The notes under the pieces: model-generated
What the model was told of the DNA's origin: nothing
Database searches by the model: none
The model's input: the letters and a program-made list of their open reading frames with translations, nothing else
Translations under genes and position numbers: made by a program
Shown here: one piece after another, positions 1-11,170 of the stretch
Numbering within the stretch: the first letter of the stretch is position 1
How the letters are laid out: the number at the start of each line of letters is the position of its first letter
DNA from: Forficula auricularia
Taxonomy: Eukaryota > Arthropoda > Insecta > Dermaptera > Forficulidae
Direction: 5' to 3'
DNA length: 64,000 bases
NCBI GenBank assembly: GCA_024734495.1
Contig: JALMQS010000075.1
Location: 3,402,935 to 3,466,934, forward strand

Positions 1-310
1 TGTTATTTCGTCATTGATCATATCATCAGACTTGACCAAATTAATATAGGACCACCCCTAAGGTACCCCCTTTCCATTAAAAAAAAATCATTAAAATCGG
101 TTCATAAACAAAGAAGTTATGCCTAAACAAACATATCAAAAAAGGTCTAATACCAATGGAAAAAACCGGACCAATCGGAAGCTAGACTGAACGCAATGCA
201 AAAAAATCATCAAAATCGGTTCACAATTGGCTGAGATATGAGGTAACATAGACACAAAAAAAAATCAGTCGAATAGAGAACCTCCTCCTTTTTTGAAGTC
301 GGTTAATAAA
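1..310. repeat. Dispersed repeat W, copy 1
   Basis: This stretch recurs in the window at about 11830-12035 continuing at 12630-12735, at 49725-49870 (same orientation), and at 48480-48720 (opposite orientation). Shared landmarks are 'aaagaagttatgcctgaac', 'ccaatgcaaaaaaatcat' and a 'gaagtcggtta' end. No open frame of note is present. The copies have diverged, so it looks like an old interspersed repeat. The family was not recognised. Confidence 0.6.
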
Positions 311-540
311 AAGTCAAAAGACATTTATTTATTATATTTGTTAATTAAATCATTTCATATTTCCGACTAAAAATGATTTTAGCTAACATCTAAATTAAAA
401 TAATTAATTTCTGGTTTAAAATTTTTAATTTTACTCAAAAAAATTTAGATTTTATTTTGACTTGAGTGGTACTGTCAGAGAAACCTTAATTATGTATTTA
501 ATTTTATTATTTATTTAAAATTCTATTAAAATGAAGGATT

Positions 541-840
541 TAATTAAGATAAACATTTTATATAACGCATATATTAATTAATTAATTAATTAATTAAATT
601 ATATATTGAATAATAATTAATAATTTATTTATTATTATATTAATTTATTTGAATAAGTTTTCAAAATTATCTCAAATTTCATTAAAAAAATTAATTAAGA
701 TAAACATTTTATATAACGTATATATTAATTAATCAATTTATTTAATTATATATTGAATAATAATTAATAATTTATTTATTATTATATTAATTTATTTAAA
801 TAAATTTTCAATATTATCTCAAATTTTAATTAAAAAAAAA
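541..840. repeat. AT-rich tandem duplication, period about 151
   Basis: Two adjacent copies of a nearly pure A/T segment share 'aagataaacattttatata' and the blocks after it. The phrase occurs at 546 and at 697, giving a period of about 151 bases. The rest of 311-961 is low-complexity A/T with TTAA-type simple repeats. I see no gene in it. Confidence 0.6.
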
Positions 841-961
841 AATATCATTTGCAAAAAATTGATAATTTATTTATTTAATTATTATTATTTTTTTTGAGTC
901 TAGCTACGTAATTTTTTTCTTATCTTTGTATAAGAATCTATTAAAATAAATCTTATTATAT

Positions 962-1250
962 TAAACGAGCAATTTCTTGTATATATATATAATCGGTTTC
1001 TCGAAAACGGCTCTAACGATTTCGCTAAAAATTGGTGAACTTATCAAGTCTCATGAGTTATTAGGCGTGTATAAATTTTAATCCTATTTAAATAAAGGAA
1101 GGGGGTGTAAATTAGTCATGTCGCAAAATAAATATTTAAATCGTTCAATCTCGTCTTCGGTAAGTCGCTGAGATTTAAAATTTGAAACTTAAGCTATTTA
1201 GAGGCAAAAAGTTACCGAACATCGCTCGGTTCTCCAGGCACTTAATATTA
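962..1250 (+). mobile_element. Helitron-like nonautonomous repeat (complete copy)
   Basis: The element starts near 'ttaaacgagcaatttcttg' and ends with a 17-base hairpin (accgaacatcgctcggt, 1214-1230), then ten bases, then CTTA. The same hairpin-plus-tail occurs at 3478, 4081 (inverted), 40656 and 57513 (inverted). The internal text recurs at 24665-24760, 40018-40120 and 57530-59220. A 3' hairpin about ten bases before a CTRR-like end is a Helitron signature, but no 5' TC end was pinned and no Rep/helicase coding is present, so the class is inferred. It lies about 310 bases upstream of the ankyrin gene start. Confidence 0.45.
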
Positions 1251-1560
1251 ATAGGACATTTTTTATTTTAGAAATAATTACTTTGGGGAGTGGTTTTTGC
1301 CAACGTTATCTAGAATTATTTTAAAAGTTTCGAAAAATTATTCCAGATGGCGTTACTTTTGTCCCGGAGAGTGGGGGTAAAATTTAGTGCCTATGGAGCT
1401 GGAAGTGGGGGTATTTTTATTTCAATGTTGGCACAACTGAATAGAATTTGAATATCAGTTCAAAATCCTCTCTACTCTTTAGTTTCAATCCACGAGGCTT
1501 ACAGATACTCTATATTCAAAATTGAAATTTTCCCATTTGTGTTATTTAGAATAATTAAAA

Positions 1561-1608
1561 ATGAATTCTAGCGAGGAGGGAAATTGCTCCAGGAAAAATA
1601 ATCAAAAA
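1561..1608 (+). CDS. Ankyrin gene exon 1 (start)
   Basis: Sixteen codons open with ATG and end at GTAAGT, phase 0 (MNSSEEGNCSRKNNQK). The upstream sequence has no in-frame extension, which supports this ATG. The exon is short and its amino acid content (Ser, Asn, Lys) matches exon 2, but no domain confirms it. Confidence 0.6.
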
Positions 1609-4600
1609 GTAAGTGAATTTATTTATTTTTATCTATTTATTATAAATTAAATTTATTCAAAATTGAACATTTTTGTGACAGTTTAGCTCAATAATTATCA
1701 AAAATAATTTTCTTAATCATTTATGTATTATATATTTAATTATATATTATATTTAAAAATCAATTAAAATGAAATTAATTCACTCAAAAATAATTTCTTT
1801 CTAATTGTGTTTTTTTTTTTAATTTCTAACTCGTAGAGAAAATTATTTTCAATCATGATTTTTTTTTAAACAATAAAACCCGTAGAAAGTTTGTTCTCGT
1901 GTTAAAATATTTATAATTAGATTTTAGGCTTTCTAGAATTAGAAATTCTGGCTTAAAAATGCAGAAAAATTCATTTTTTTGAATAATTCTAATGAGATTT
2001 TAAGCCGTTGTTATAATAGAGGCAGACATAAACAATTATTTTATATTCAAGTTTATTATAAATTTTATTTATTAGGGCATAAATATACGTTTATAATTTA
2101 TGAAGAAAAATCATATTCAACTTGTAAGTACTCGCATAAATACCCAGGATAACGTGAAAACAAAAACTCATAGAAAGTTCGTTTTTTCTGCTTAATTAAA
2201 TCTGTCTATTTTTAATAATTTAATATATTATCTGCTTTCTATATCCAGTTTAAAAATGTAAAATTATTAAAAAAAAAATATATATGTGTGAGCCTCATCC
2301 ACATAAGACCACGTGGGAAGTGAAACTTCTTTAGCCATGGAAGTTATTTGTAAATAACGGCCAAAAATTTTATCCCCATTAAAAAATCATACTCCAGAGA
2401 CATACTTATTAGACTTAAAAAAATTTTATGTAAACTTTTAATTATTTTTTTGGAGGTGTTAGATATATACCGGGTGAGTTTTTTGGTTATCTTGAGACAG
2501 TCTTATAACTCAAAAATAGTGCATTATATTAAAAAAAGTTTCAAATAAAAGTTTATTTATATTAAAGGGGAAACTAAACTACGCTATTATTTGTCGACCT
2601 AGAACAAGCTTTCAAGGTTAAGTTGTGTTTTTTAAATGGTAATCTATATGCAATTGGATGTTGATGAAAGCAGTCCACGGTGGTTGCAAAAAAAATAAGA
2701 CTATAGAGGTTTTACCATTCCACATTTATTTGTTAAACCGACGTTTCGGAGATTCATTCTCTCCTTCTTCAGGCCAACTTCATTGACTTTTTGTTACCCT
2801 GAAGAAGGAGAGAATAAATCTCCGAAACGTCGGTTTAGCAAATAAATGTAAAATAATAAAACCTCTATAGTCTTATTTTTTTACAACCACCGTGGACTGC
2901 TTTCATCAACATCCAATTGCATATTTATACCAGTCCGTCTCCTAAAGAAAATCTCTATCAGGTAATCTATATTTTTCCATTCATAACCTAAATTAAAAAA
3001 AAAAAAAAAGCTGAACTAACTTTTTATTAGAACTATTTTTTATTAGATATCAAATAAACAAATTAGATCTCAAAAAAAATCAAAATAATTGTTATTCTTA
3101 ACAATCATTCAACTTAATTATCAAATAATAATGATCAAATATTTAATTATTAAATAAATAATTTAATAATAATTAATAATTTTTCGACAATGTTCTGTGA
3201 CATTACAGAGTGTATGTTTCGTCAAGAAAAAAATGCTCAATTTTTATTATAGTAATACAATATAGTTAACTATCTACCTACTGAATTGACACAAGAAATA
3301 AACTTTTTAATGTAGTTGTTCTTTCACAAATGAAAAAATTCAAGAAGTCTTTGAAACTTGGAATATAAGTCTATAAAAGCATAATACATAATACTGTTAA
3401 AATTTGAAGACGATTTACCACGTTACGGTGGGGGGAGGCGAATGTTAATATATAGCTTTTAATTGAAGCAAAAATTTACCGAGCATCGCTCGGTGGCCCA
3501 GATACTAAATTCTATTTGTCATAAACAATTAGCCGGTTTTAAAATAATAATTTAAATTTCCTAATTGTAATAAATTTTATTTGTCATGACTTATTTGTGA
3601 GATTTAAAATTAAAGTTACATTCCCTCTGTGAGTTTATAAGTGGATAAGCCTCACATTTTTACTTTCACATTTATATTCTATAGAATATAATGGGGAAGT
3701 ATTATTTTTTATTGTTATTTTACACTATTTAAAAGTTATAATATTAATCGAGCATGTGACAGATTCTAATTAATGTACTATATTTATTTAATTTCAGACA
3801 AATGATTTAGCCAGATCAGAGAATAGCAACGGAAACGTCAACAATATGCAGACAAGCAGTCGAAAGAAAAATAAAAATCGAAACAAGAAATCGAAACAAA
3901 ACAATCAAGCAGGAAATTCGGAAGATGACTCTGTACGAGTCGAAAATATGGACACGATCCTGAATGATCCTGAAATTAACAATCTAGCAATGTTAAAGAA
4001 TAGAAACAACACAAATAATGTAAGTCAAATATTATTTTCATTATTATGCCTTTTCGATTTAATAATTAGTACCTGGAGGCACCGAGCGATGCTCGGTAAC
4101 TTCTTCCTTCAGTTAAAAGCTTTATTTTAATGTTATTTTTAATTTAAAATTCTGATAAAAATGTAGATTTTTATTTGAGAGCCGTTTTTAAATTAAAAAA
4201 AATACAAAAATCTTATATATAAAAGCCCTTGTCAGACAGTACCTGTGGCGCCTTAGCGTACGATGTGGGAGAAAAAGCAACTAATATTCAATGACAGTTG
4301 TTATATTATCAAATTTTTCAAATAAAACATATCTATTCTCTATATTATATATCTACTAGTTGACGACCGGGCCTTCGGCCCGGCGTCACCTAGCCCCTGG
4401 CGGGAAGCGTCTCGTTCATACCAATTTAATAATTGAAATTTAAAATGATACTGTAAGTATTGAAATAATGTGCTGAATTAAAATGATTCAACAATAAGGA
4501 ACAATAAAGAAAGATTTATTTAACACATTGGCTAAGCACGATCACTATCTGACCAATCAGAATCGTTCTAATAATTTAACGCTTTGCCATTGGCTATGCA

Positions 4601-7600
4601 CTGGCCAATCAGATCGTTTCCACATACATATATATCCACATACTTTTCTATTTTATATATATAGATAATATCTCTATATATTAATATATTCCTCTATATA
4701 GCTTAGAATATTAGATTTACGGCGTGTCTCATTTGAAATTTTAGTAGACAAATTTATTAATTTTATAATATATTATATATTAATATATATTTAATTTTTG
4801 GAAATAATTCATACCGCGAAAATAATTTTTTTTTTTTTGAAATTAAGAAAAATATAAATTCTTACAATTTTAGTTGACAAATAAATTTTAATATATATTA
4901 TATATATTTAATTTATAATATAAGTTTTAATGAGATATGATTAAATGGGATAATGAGATTAATTCTTAATTTATTACTGCGCGGGTCATTTGAAATTTTA
5001 GTAGATAAATTAATTTTAAAATTATTATATATAATTAATTTAGAGACACTTTTTAGATAAATTTAAATATTGAAATGTATTATTAAAAAAGAAATAGGTT
5101 TCCAACCGATCGGGAATTTCGAGAGAAATAGTTGCATGCTCTAATAAAATATTTATAAAGCATTTAATGATATTTTTTATCTTTCTTTGATCAATATTCA
5201 TTATTCAAAAAATATTTTTTTCAAAACATATAATTACGGACAGCTAATAATCACATCTCGAGACGCTGCCCGCCAGGGTCACCAGCCCGGGCCGAGTGGT
5301 GCCGGGCGTGCTGTAGGCACGCCAGGTACTGCTCGTTTATAATATTCGCCCACTGTACTCCCCCCCACCTACCTCGACCCCACCCCCGAAACCTCGCCCT
5401 ACCCCCGGATCCCCCACCACTGCACCCCGCCTCCTGCACCTGTTTTGATTCAACCATATGATTCATTTTTATTCATCCAATTGTTAATAAATAAAACCTA
5501 TCAAAATGTGTTGTTTTTTCAGAAAATTGAGACCTGCTCTTGATTATTTTTTATTCTACTAAATAAATAAAGTTCTTTATAAAAACAATTATAAAACGTT
5601 TATTAATATTTCTAACGTTTAGGGAGAACAAAATATGTTAAAATCCACAATCACAATACTTCTTCAAGGCCTTTGAGAATAAAGGATTAACCCGACCCAT
5701 TGTCTGCCTAGGTACAAAAGGAAAATAGTAACCTTTTTTAAAACCCTAAGAATGGGATTTGTCTACCTGAGAATAATTAATTTGATTACGAAAAAACCCA
5801 TCAAAAACAATTTTGTCGAAGATGAGACCGTGACAGATCGAATTGTCGCCCCAAAAACCCCCTAACTCGTGAATTTCATCAAAATCGGTAGAGTCGTTTT
5901 CAAAATAGAACCAAGATACAAATATATATACAAGCAAATATATATATAAATAAATGAATATACAATTTTTGCTCGTTTAATAGTAGATTTATTTAATAAT
6001 TAAATATTTAATCATTATTATTTGATAATTAAGTTGAATAATTAATTATTGAATATTTTGTTTATTTGATATTGTTGATAAAAAATTAATTATTATTTAT
6101 TTATTTTAATACGTTAGAAGTTTTTCTTTGGAGACGCGTCTGATAGATTTTATAGCTCAAACAAGATTGGATATTGTCCAGAAATAAATAAGACACTCTA
6201 TTTCCAATAAATGAGTTTTTAAAGGAAATGTTTTTTTCCATTTATAATAATTTGAAACCGACGTTTCGGAGGATCTTCCCTGCTTCTTTAGGGTCTACAA
6301 CGACTTATTTATTTATTTTAATACTAGCTAAAGGCCTGCCTTCGGTGGGCCTCTTGCCTACCAAGGGCCTTCGCCCTCTGGACCCCCCGACACCTGAACA
6401 CTCCCTCTCCTCATATCTACAACCACTCTCCATCCCACCGACCCTCTCCCCAACTGCGGAACTTCTCCCCCGCCTCTGATCACCCTCCAACGCAGTAAAC
6501 CTACCCCCTGGACTCTCCACTCATGGACCCTCAACTTTCCCCTGGATCCCAACCCTCACCCCTGGACCCCACCTCCCAACTCCACATAGGTATAAGTACA
6601 GACATAGGCACGAATCCCCCTTAGTAGCCCCCTGAATCCCCTCCCCCATGACTCCCAAACCCCCACCCCTGGGGACATACAAACATAGGTACATACAGAG
6701 ACAGGGACAAATGCCCTTTACTATAAGGGACTGTGTAACGGAGGGCTTCGGCTGGCCGCCTTCACAGGATTTGTTGTTAAAGAACCGAAAGCTTTGGAAG
6801 ATTTTTCAGAAGTATGTAGAGCGACTGGACTTCGATAGGATCTCGCTAGATTAGGGGGGGAACAAACAAACAAACTGTCTTGAATTAGGTATAATGTCAG
6901 AAAGAGGATTTCTTCGTTTAGTAGAAGCTTAAATTGCATGTAATATTTAATGTGGAACATGCAGAGTTGAATATAAAAAAACTCCCCATCCATCCACCTG
7001 AACCCCACCTCCCAACCCCAGGGGGGGGACATAGGTAGGTAGGTAGTTAGTTACAGACGCAGGCACAAATGCCCTTTAGTAGTATGTGATCAATAATCTT
7101 TAATATATATATATATATTTATAATATTGTATACTTTGATTCCAGACACGGAAGAAAAAGCCTAAACAACAAGAACAAGGACAACAGGAGTCGGGAGTTG
7201 AGGTGCGGGATATTTGGGAAGCGGCGTCGAATGGTCTGCTGGAGCATGTTTGGCAATTCCATGAGCTCGATCCTTCCTGTATACACGCCAAAAACCCCCG
7301 GGATTATGGGTACACGCCCCTGCACTACGCGGCCAGAAGAGGCTTCTCCGAAACAGTGGACTTCCTGCTCAAAGAAGGAGTAGAAGTAGACTCGGTGGGG
7401 TCCACCAAGTGCACCCCCTGCACCTGGCCGCCCTCAAGGGCCAAGTCTCCATGGTCAAGTTGTTGCTGGAGCAGGGGGCGAACGCCAACCACGAGGACAA
7501 GGACCAGGATACGCCGCTGCACTTGGCAGCAGTGGCGAATCACTTGGACGTAGTCACACTGCTAGTCGAAAAGGGCGCCCAAACACAAATCCAAAACAAA

Positions 7601-7696
7601 TCTGGCAGAACTCCTTTGGATAATGCTGTATGGCTCGAGAGAACTTCCATTGTACAATATCTCTCCCCGCCAGAAACAGACAATTCGCAAGAGTAA
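1561..7696 (+). CDS. Ankyrin-repeat protein gene, 3 exons, frameshifted
   Basis: The model joins 1561-1608, 3798-4019 and 7146-7696; every intron is phase 0 with GT..AG ends. With the frameshift ignored the protein is about 273 residues. Residues 1-110 are hydrophilic and Lys/Asn/Gln-rich, with basic runs such as SSRKKNKNRNKK that could act as a nuclear localisation signal. About five ankyrin repeats follow, near residues 112-143, 144-178, 179-211, 212-244 and 245-263, with the typical TPLHYAA and TPLHLAA signatures. Ankyrin repeats mediate protein-protein contacts; no other domain, signal peptide or membrane segment is seen, so the partner and role are unknown. The C run at 7414-7418 is one base short, which moves the reading frame and would end translation near 7553. 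The downstream half keeps perfect ankyrin consensus, so this is either an assembly error or a very recent mutation. Additional exons are possible, since all junctions are phase 0. Confidence 0.8.
2650..2960. mobile_element. Hammerhead-bearing foldback element with 12-base TSD
   Basis: A 311-base insert is flanked by exact duplications GGTAATCTATAT at 2638-2649 and 2961-2972. Removing the insert and one duplication restores repeat X. Inverted arms (about 2650-2780 and 2790-2925) each carry the motif CTGAAGA..CTCCGAAACGTC in opposite orientation. No coding sequence is present. The relationship to Penelope-like elements is inferred from the ribozyme-like motif only. Confidence 0.75.
2794..2838 (+). 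ncRNA. Hammerhead-like ribozyme motif, short stem III
   Basis: Core elements: stem I ACC (2796-2798) with GGT (2832-2834); CTGAAGA at 2799-2805; helix II GGAGA (2807-2811) with TCTCC (2819-2823); GAA (2824-2826); a self-complementary ACGT as minimal stem III (2827-2830); C at 2831 as the predicted cleavage-site base. One unpaired base sits between CTGAAGA and helix II, unlike the canonical core. The partner motif lies inverted at 2734-2776. Confidence 0.5.
3798..4019 (+). CDS. Ankyrin gene exon 2 (basic linker)
   Basis: Seventy-four codons lie between a pyrimidine-rich acceptor (atttcag) and a GTAAGT donor, both phase 0. The peptide is Asn/Lys/Ser-rich, with a dense basic stretch in its first half and an acidic stretch (EDDSVRVEN) after it, and looks disordered. 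The open frame continues past the donor into the intron; that is a coincidence. A Helitron-like end with the conserved hairpin lies only about 60 bases into the next intron. Confidence 0.7.
4357..4676 (+). mobile_element. Nonautonomous RTE-like retroposon, GC-rich 5' hairpin
   Basis: The element opens with 'ctagttgacgaccgggcc' containing a GGGCCTTCGGCCC hairpin, then 'cccctggcgggaagcgtctc', and ends in 'tatatatagata'. The same 5' block appears at 47181 (+ strand), 34690-34745 (- strand), and in degraded form near 5260 and 20830. The 3' end of the longer copies has the RTE-type phrase 'aaatcggtccaggcatttg' and a TATATAGAT end. RTE assignment is by resemblance. Confidence 0.5.
5255..5450 (-). 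repeat. GC-rich retroposon 5' fragment
   Basis: This begins with 'gagacgctgcccgccaggg', the 5' block seen in the RTE-like retroposons, and continues as a C-rich tract. It is an isolated GC island in AT-rich intron. The small open frames across it are composition artefacts. Confidence 0.4.
6313..7040 (+). repeat. C-rich retroposon-like segment
   Basis: It starts with 'tagctaaaggcctgccttcgg', a TTCGG hairpin like the RTE-like 5' ends, then has several hundred bases of pyrimidine-rich sequence with recurring 'cctggaccccacctccca' and 'acataggta' phrases. Both strands give short open frames because stop codons are rare in such composition. I do not call a gene. Confidence 0.35.
7146..7696 (+). 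CDS. Ankyrin gene exon 3 (ankyrin domain, stop)
   Basis: The acceptor (gattccag) is followed by a Lys/Gln-rich lead of about 20 residues, then the ankyrin repeats and a TAA stop at 7694-7696. The first part reads in the frame of 7146 and includes GYTPLHYAARRGFSETV. After 7414-7418 the repeats continue one frame over (TPLHLAALKGQVSMVKLLL, then TPLHLAAVANHLDVV). One extra C in the five-C run restores CTPLHLAA exactly. GC content is far above the surroundings, as expected for a coding exon. Confidence 0.85.
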
Positions 7697-7904
7697 TTTT
7701 TAGGGACGAGGGAGAGTTTGCTTTACAAATATTCGGTACAAAGTTTTTGAGATTTGTACAGGGGGCGGCAAAAGCAATAACCAATTTTAAATCGAAGAGT
7801 ATAAGTTCTAAAGGGTCTAAGTACCAAATTCGGATATTTTGAGTTAAACATTTAGAAAAATTCTATATGCAAGGCCTAATAGGTAATATTCCAAAGGTAG
7901 AAAG

Positions 7905-8235
7905 CATAGTGTAATATAGAGTGGAGGGCTACCGTATACAGAAAAAGCGCTCTCTAGCGACTGCAGGGCGAAAACTCTTAGTTCTTAAGAGCTATCCAAA
8001 AATCATAGAACATTCAAAGCCTTTATCATAGATAAAAGATACATACCCTTTATGTTATATACTAGTATATATATATGCGTATTTTTTACTCTTGATAATG
8101 TCCCCAAGATTTGCCCCGAAGAGAGTGGTTTCCGCCATTTTATTGTCCAATGGTTTCTGCCCTGGTCTCGCCAGAGAGCTCTGTAACTCGTATACGCTAA
8201 AATGCTTTGGCTCCTTATGGAGCCTTCCACTCTAT
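7905..8235. mobile_element. MITE with 9-base target duplication
   Basis: The duplications GGTAGAAAG at 7896-7904 and 8236-8244 are identical. Just inside are inverted ends atagagtggagggct (7916) and agccttccactctat (8221), 14 of 15 matching. A 9-base duplication fits Mutator-type (MULE) elements, but no transposase is present. The element lies about 210 bases past the ankyrin stop codon. Confidence 0.65.
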
Positions 8236-8565
8236 GGTAGAAAGTGCTAGCGGTATATTTAGGTTTTCATCCGCTAGGGGAAAGTTGGCGCTGCCATTGT
8301 GATTCATTTCTAAAGGGTCTATTTGCCCAGTTGTGTTAGTTAAAAGTTATTAAAATGTTTTGTGATTTGTGGAACTTAGACCATTTTCAGTAGTAGTTTA
8401 TTTTAATCTAGAAATAATAAAATATTATGTAAATATTCTATATTCAAATAAAAATATAATATAATATATATCTACCTCTTTAATCAATTACATATTCATT
8501 TCTATTCCTATATATAGGTATACATATGTTCATTGAGGTTTCCGCGGATGGGTTCTATGTCATTA

Positions 8566-9093
8566 GAGATTTTTCGGGTTTCTCCGCGTGGGTTTGATAG
8601 TTTTTCTGGACGTTTCGGCTCTCCTTTTAGAGCCATTTTCAAGGAGGGAGTGGGTGGTCTACGTGATCTTAGCCTCGTTGTCCAGGGTTCGTTTTGAGGG
8701 GTATCTTCAGAGTGAATTTCTTCATTCGGAAAACTGGGTGGATTGGGAGGTTTTGGGTGAATTACTTACGGTGTGGCGACAGTGTCCAGTGTTCTCGAAA
8801 TAGTGACAGTGAACATATCGACAGTTCCCAGTGTTCTCGAAGCAGTGACAACCGAGACGTCAGCCGCCACACCGTAAGTAATCAACCCTCAACCACAAAA
8901 CCTCCTATACCTCCCAATCCACCCAGTCTTCCGAATGAAGAAGTTCACTCTGAAGATATCCCTCAAAACGAACCCTGGACAACGAGACTAAGACCACGTA
9001 GCGTAGACCACCCTCTCTTGAAAATGGCTCCAAAAGGAGAGCCGAAACGTCGAGAAAAACTCTCAAACCCACGCGGAGAAACCCGAAAAATCT
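8566..9093. mobile_element. Hammerhead-bearing foldback element, long arms
   Basis: Long inverted arms (8566-8778 and 8862-9093) begin with 'agatttttcgggtttctcc'. Each arm contains the hammerhead-like motif, on the - strand at 8605-8648 and on the + strand at 9014-9055. The spacer repeats 'cagtgttctcgaa' twice. The open frame that crosses both arms is a by-product of the palindrome and is not called. Confidence 0.65.
9014..9055 (+). ncRNA. Hammerhead-like motif in the 8.6-9.1 kb foldback
   Basis: Stem I TCTC (9014-9017) pairs with GAGA (9052-9055). Helix II is GGCTC (9026-9030) with GAGCC (9039-9043), followed by GAA, ACGT and C51. The CTGANGA box is degenerate here (TTGAAAA), so this copy is probably inactive. 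Confidence 0.35.
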
Positions 9094-10520
9094 ATATATA
9101 TATTCCTATCAGGAAAACAAGCCATTACATTTTAACATTTCTTCCACATTCACCGCATAAATTAAGACGATTTCAATTCTGTCTTCAACAAAAAAAGGAT
9201 CCATTTTTATTATGGTAATACAATATAGGTAACTATCTACTGGATTGACACAAGAAATAATCTTTTTTATAAGTCAATAATTTTAACTAGTTCTATTAAG
9301 TAGAAAATAATCTCTTAAATCTGAGTATAACGAAGTTTTAAGATCATTATAAACACTTATTTTTATTGCTTTTAGTTTTCAATTTAATAATTAATTATTT
9401 AATCATTATTATTTAATAATAAAGTTGAATAATTGTTAAAAATAATTATTAAGATTTTTTTGAGATCTAATTGATTTAATATTTTTGTTTATTTGATGTC
9501 AAATAAAAAAATAGTTCAAATAAAAGTTTATCAGTTTTTTTGTAGATTCAGAATATGTACAGAAGCATATAGGTTTCTATTTAAAAAACAGAGCATTGAC
9601 CTTGAAATACCCTTGAAAGTTTGTTCTAGATCGACAAACATTAGAGTAGTTTAGTTTCCCCCTTATTATAAATAAACTTTTATTTGAAACTTTTTTTCAT
9701 AGAATGCACTGTTTTTGAGTTATAAGACTCTCAAAATAAAAAACTCACTCGGTATATTCCTATCAGGAAAACAACGTTCGCCATTACATTTTAACATTTC
9801 TTCCACATTCACAGCATAAATTAAGACTATTTTAATTCTGTCTTCAACAAAAAATACTCCATTTTTATTATAGTAATACAATATAACTATTTACTGGATT
9901 GACACGAGAAATAAATTTTTTTAAACTGAAGAATTTAATATTAAGTAGAAAATAATCTCTTAATTCTGTCTATCTATAGGTACTTAATGAAGTTTTAAAT
10001 AATTATATACATTGTTGTGCCTTTTCGATTTAATAATAATTATTTCTTTAATAATTAAATATTTATTTATATTATTTAATTATTTAGTTTAATAATTGTT
10101 AAGAATAATTATTAATATTTTTTTTAAGATCTAAATTATTTATTATTTTGTTTATTTGATGTCGTATAAAAAAATAGTTCTTATGAAAGTTGTTTAGTAT
10201 ATTTTTTATGTCTATTTAGGATAGGTAGAGAAATATAGTATATAGGTTTCCAATTAAAAAACAGATCTTAATTTCATTGTTGTGACTCTTCAATTTAATA
10301 ATTATTTATTTAATAATTAATTATTTAATAATTATTTTTTGATAATTAAGTTAAATAATTGTTGAAAATAATTATCAAGATTTTTTTTGAGATCTAATTG
10401 ATTTAATATTTTGTTTATTTGATGTCGTGTAAAAAAATAGTTCTTATGAAAGTTGTTCAGTTTTTTGGGTAGATTTAGGCAATGTAAAGAAAAATATAAG
10501 TTTCCATTTAAAAAATTAAT
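9094..10520 (-). repeat. Three tandem partial copies of foldback repeat X
   Basis: Reverse-orientation copies occupy about 9105-9770, 9757-10210 and 10262-10520. The phrase 'cattacattttaacatttc' marks two successive starts about 650 bases apart. The first copy ends with the reverse of the 'ccgggtgag' terminus. No gene is seen. From 10521 to 11130 I see only AT-rich sequence without recognisable features. Confidence 0.5.
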
Positions 10521-11134
10521 CGAATTTATAAGATTTTTTTTATTTTTCTCTTTTAAAATCTTTAAACGTCTTTATCTCCGTAAATAATTGTCCAAGAGCC
10601 TTAAAACAATCGAATTTAGAAGATTTTCAAAAAATTGACCCATATAAAATAGAGATTATTAAATATGAAACTCTTTTTCTTTTTTAAGGACCCTATCCCC
10701 CAATAAAAATATATGATTGGCAATTTTCAATGTAAATTAAACAGACCACTTTTATAGACAATACATATAAATGCCATTTTGGAATATAATTGAATCAAAT
10801 TCACTGATAAATAATAAAAGTGCTAGAGAGATTTTATATTAATTATTAAATAAAGCTAATAAATAAATAAATTGGAATTGTATGTCTGTGGGAAAGCGAA
10901 AGAAAACCCCTCTCTATATAAAATATAAATGGATTCAATTGATTATCGGACCCAATTGTGAATTTTTTATAAATGAAAATCGAGTAAGTACAATTATATA
11001 TTGAAAGCAGATCCGAATCAACGATGTTAAAAAGAGAGTGGTGTTCGGTGGTGCCACCTAGTAGAAATATATGGAACTAAAATCAGAATCTTGGCTGATG
11101 TTTACAAATACTTATTTTATTTATTTTAATACGT

Positions 11135-11170
11135 ATATCAGTGGCGTATACACGAGGGGGGGGGGGTTGA
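11135..11170 (+). repeat. hAT-like terminal fragment
   Basis: 'CAGTGGCGTATACACGAGGG' resembles hAT terminal inverted repeats. No matching opposite end or 8-base duplication was located nearby. A similar end in reverse orientation is at about 17420-17440. Confidence 0.35.

Larger units (their letters stand above)
2480..3220 (+). repeat. Foldback repeat X, one arm, interrupted
   Basis: Repeat X opens with 'accgggtgagttttttg' and carries the phrase 'caagctttcaaggttaag' and, near its inner end, 'gacaatgttctgtgacatt'. Further copies: 9100-9770, 9757-10210 and 10262-10520 (reverse), 21835-23030 (forward) and 23570-24140 (reverse), 39080-39450 (forward) and 39470-40025 (reverse), 44860-45345 and 50530-50760. 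Here only a forward arm is present, split by the nested element at 2650-2960. Confidence 0.65.
1609..3797 (+). other. Ankyrin intron 1
   Basis: The intron is AT-rich and contains foldback repeat X (2480-3220) with a nested hammerhead-like foldback (2650-2960). It also holds part of the MITE family of 54349-54876 (3310-3422) and a Helitron-like 3' end (hairpin 3478-3494, then CTAA). No further exon is seen. Confidence 0.6.
4020..7145 (+). other. Ankyrin intron 2
   Basis: The intron holds a Helitron-like end (4072-4100), an RTE-like retroposon (4357-4676), AT-rich sequence with no gene (4677-5250), a GC-rich block (5255-5450), a hammerhead-like half motif on the - strand (6246-6293) and a C-rich retroposon-like segment (6313-7040). 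No exon was recognised. Confidence 0.6.

Noticed and set aside
8694..9218. 174-residue open frame on the + strand
   Set aside because: It crosses both arms and the spacer of a foldback element; no recognised domain.
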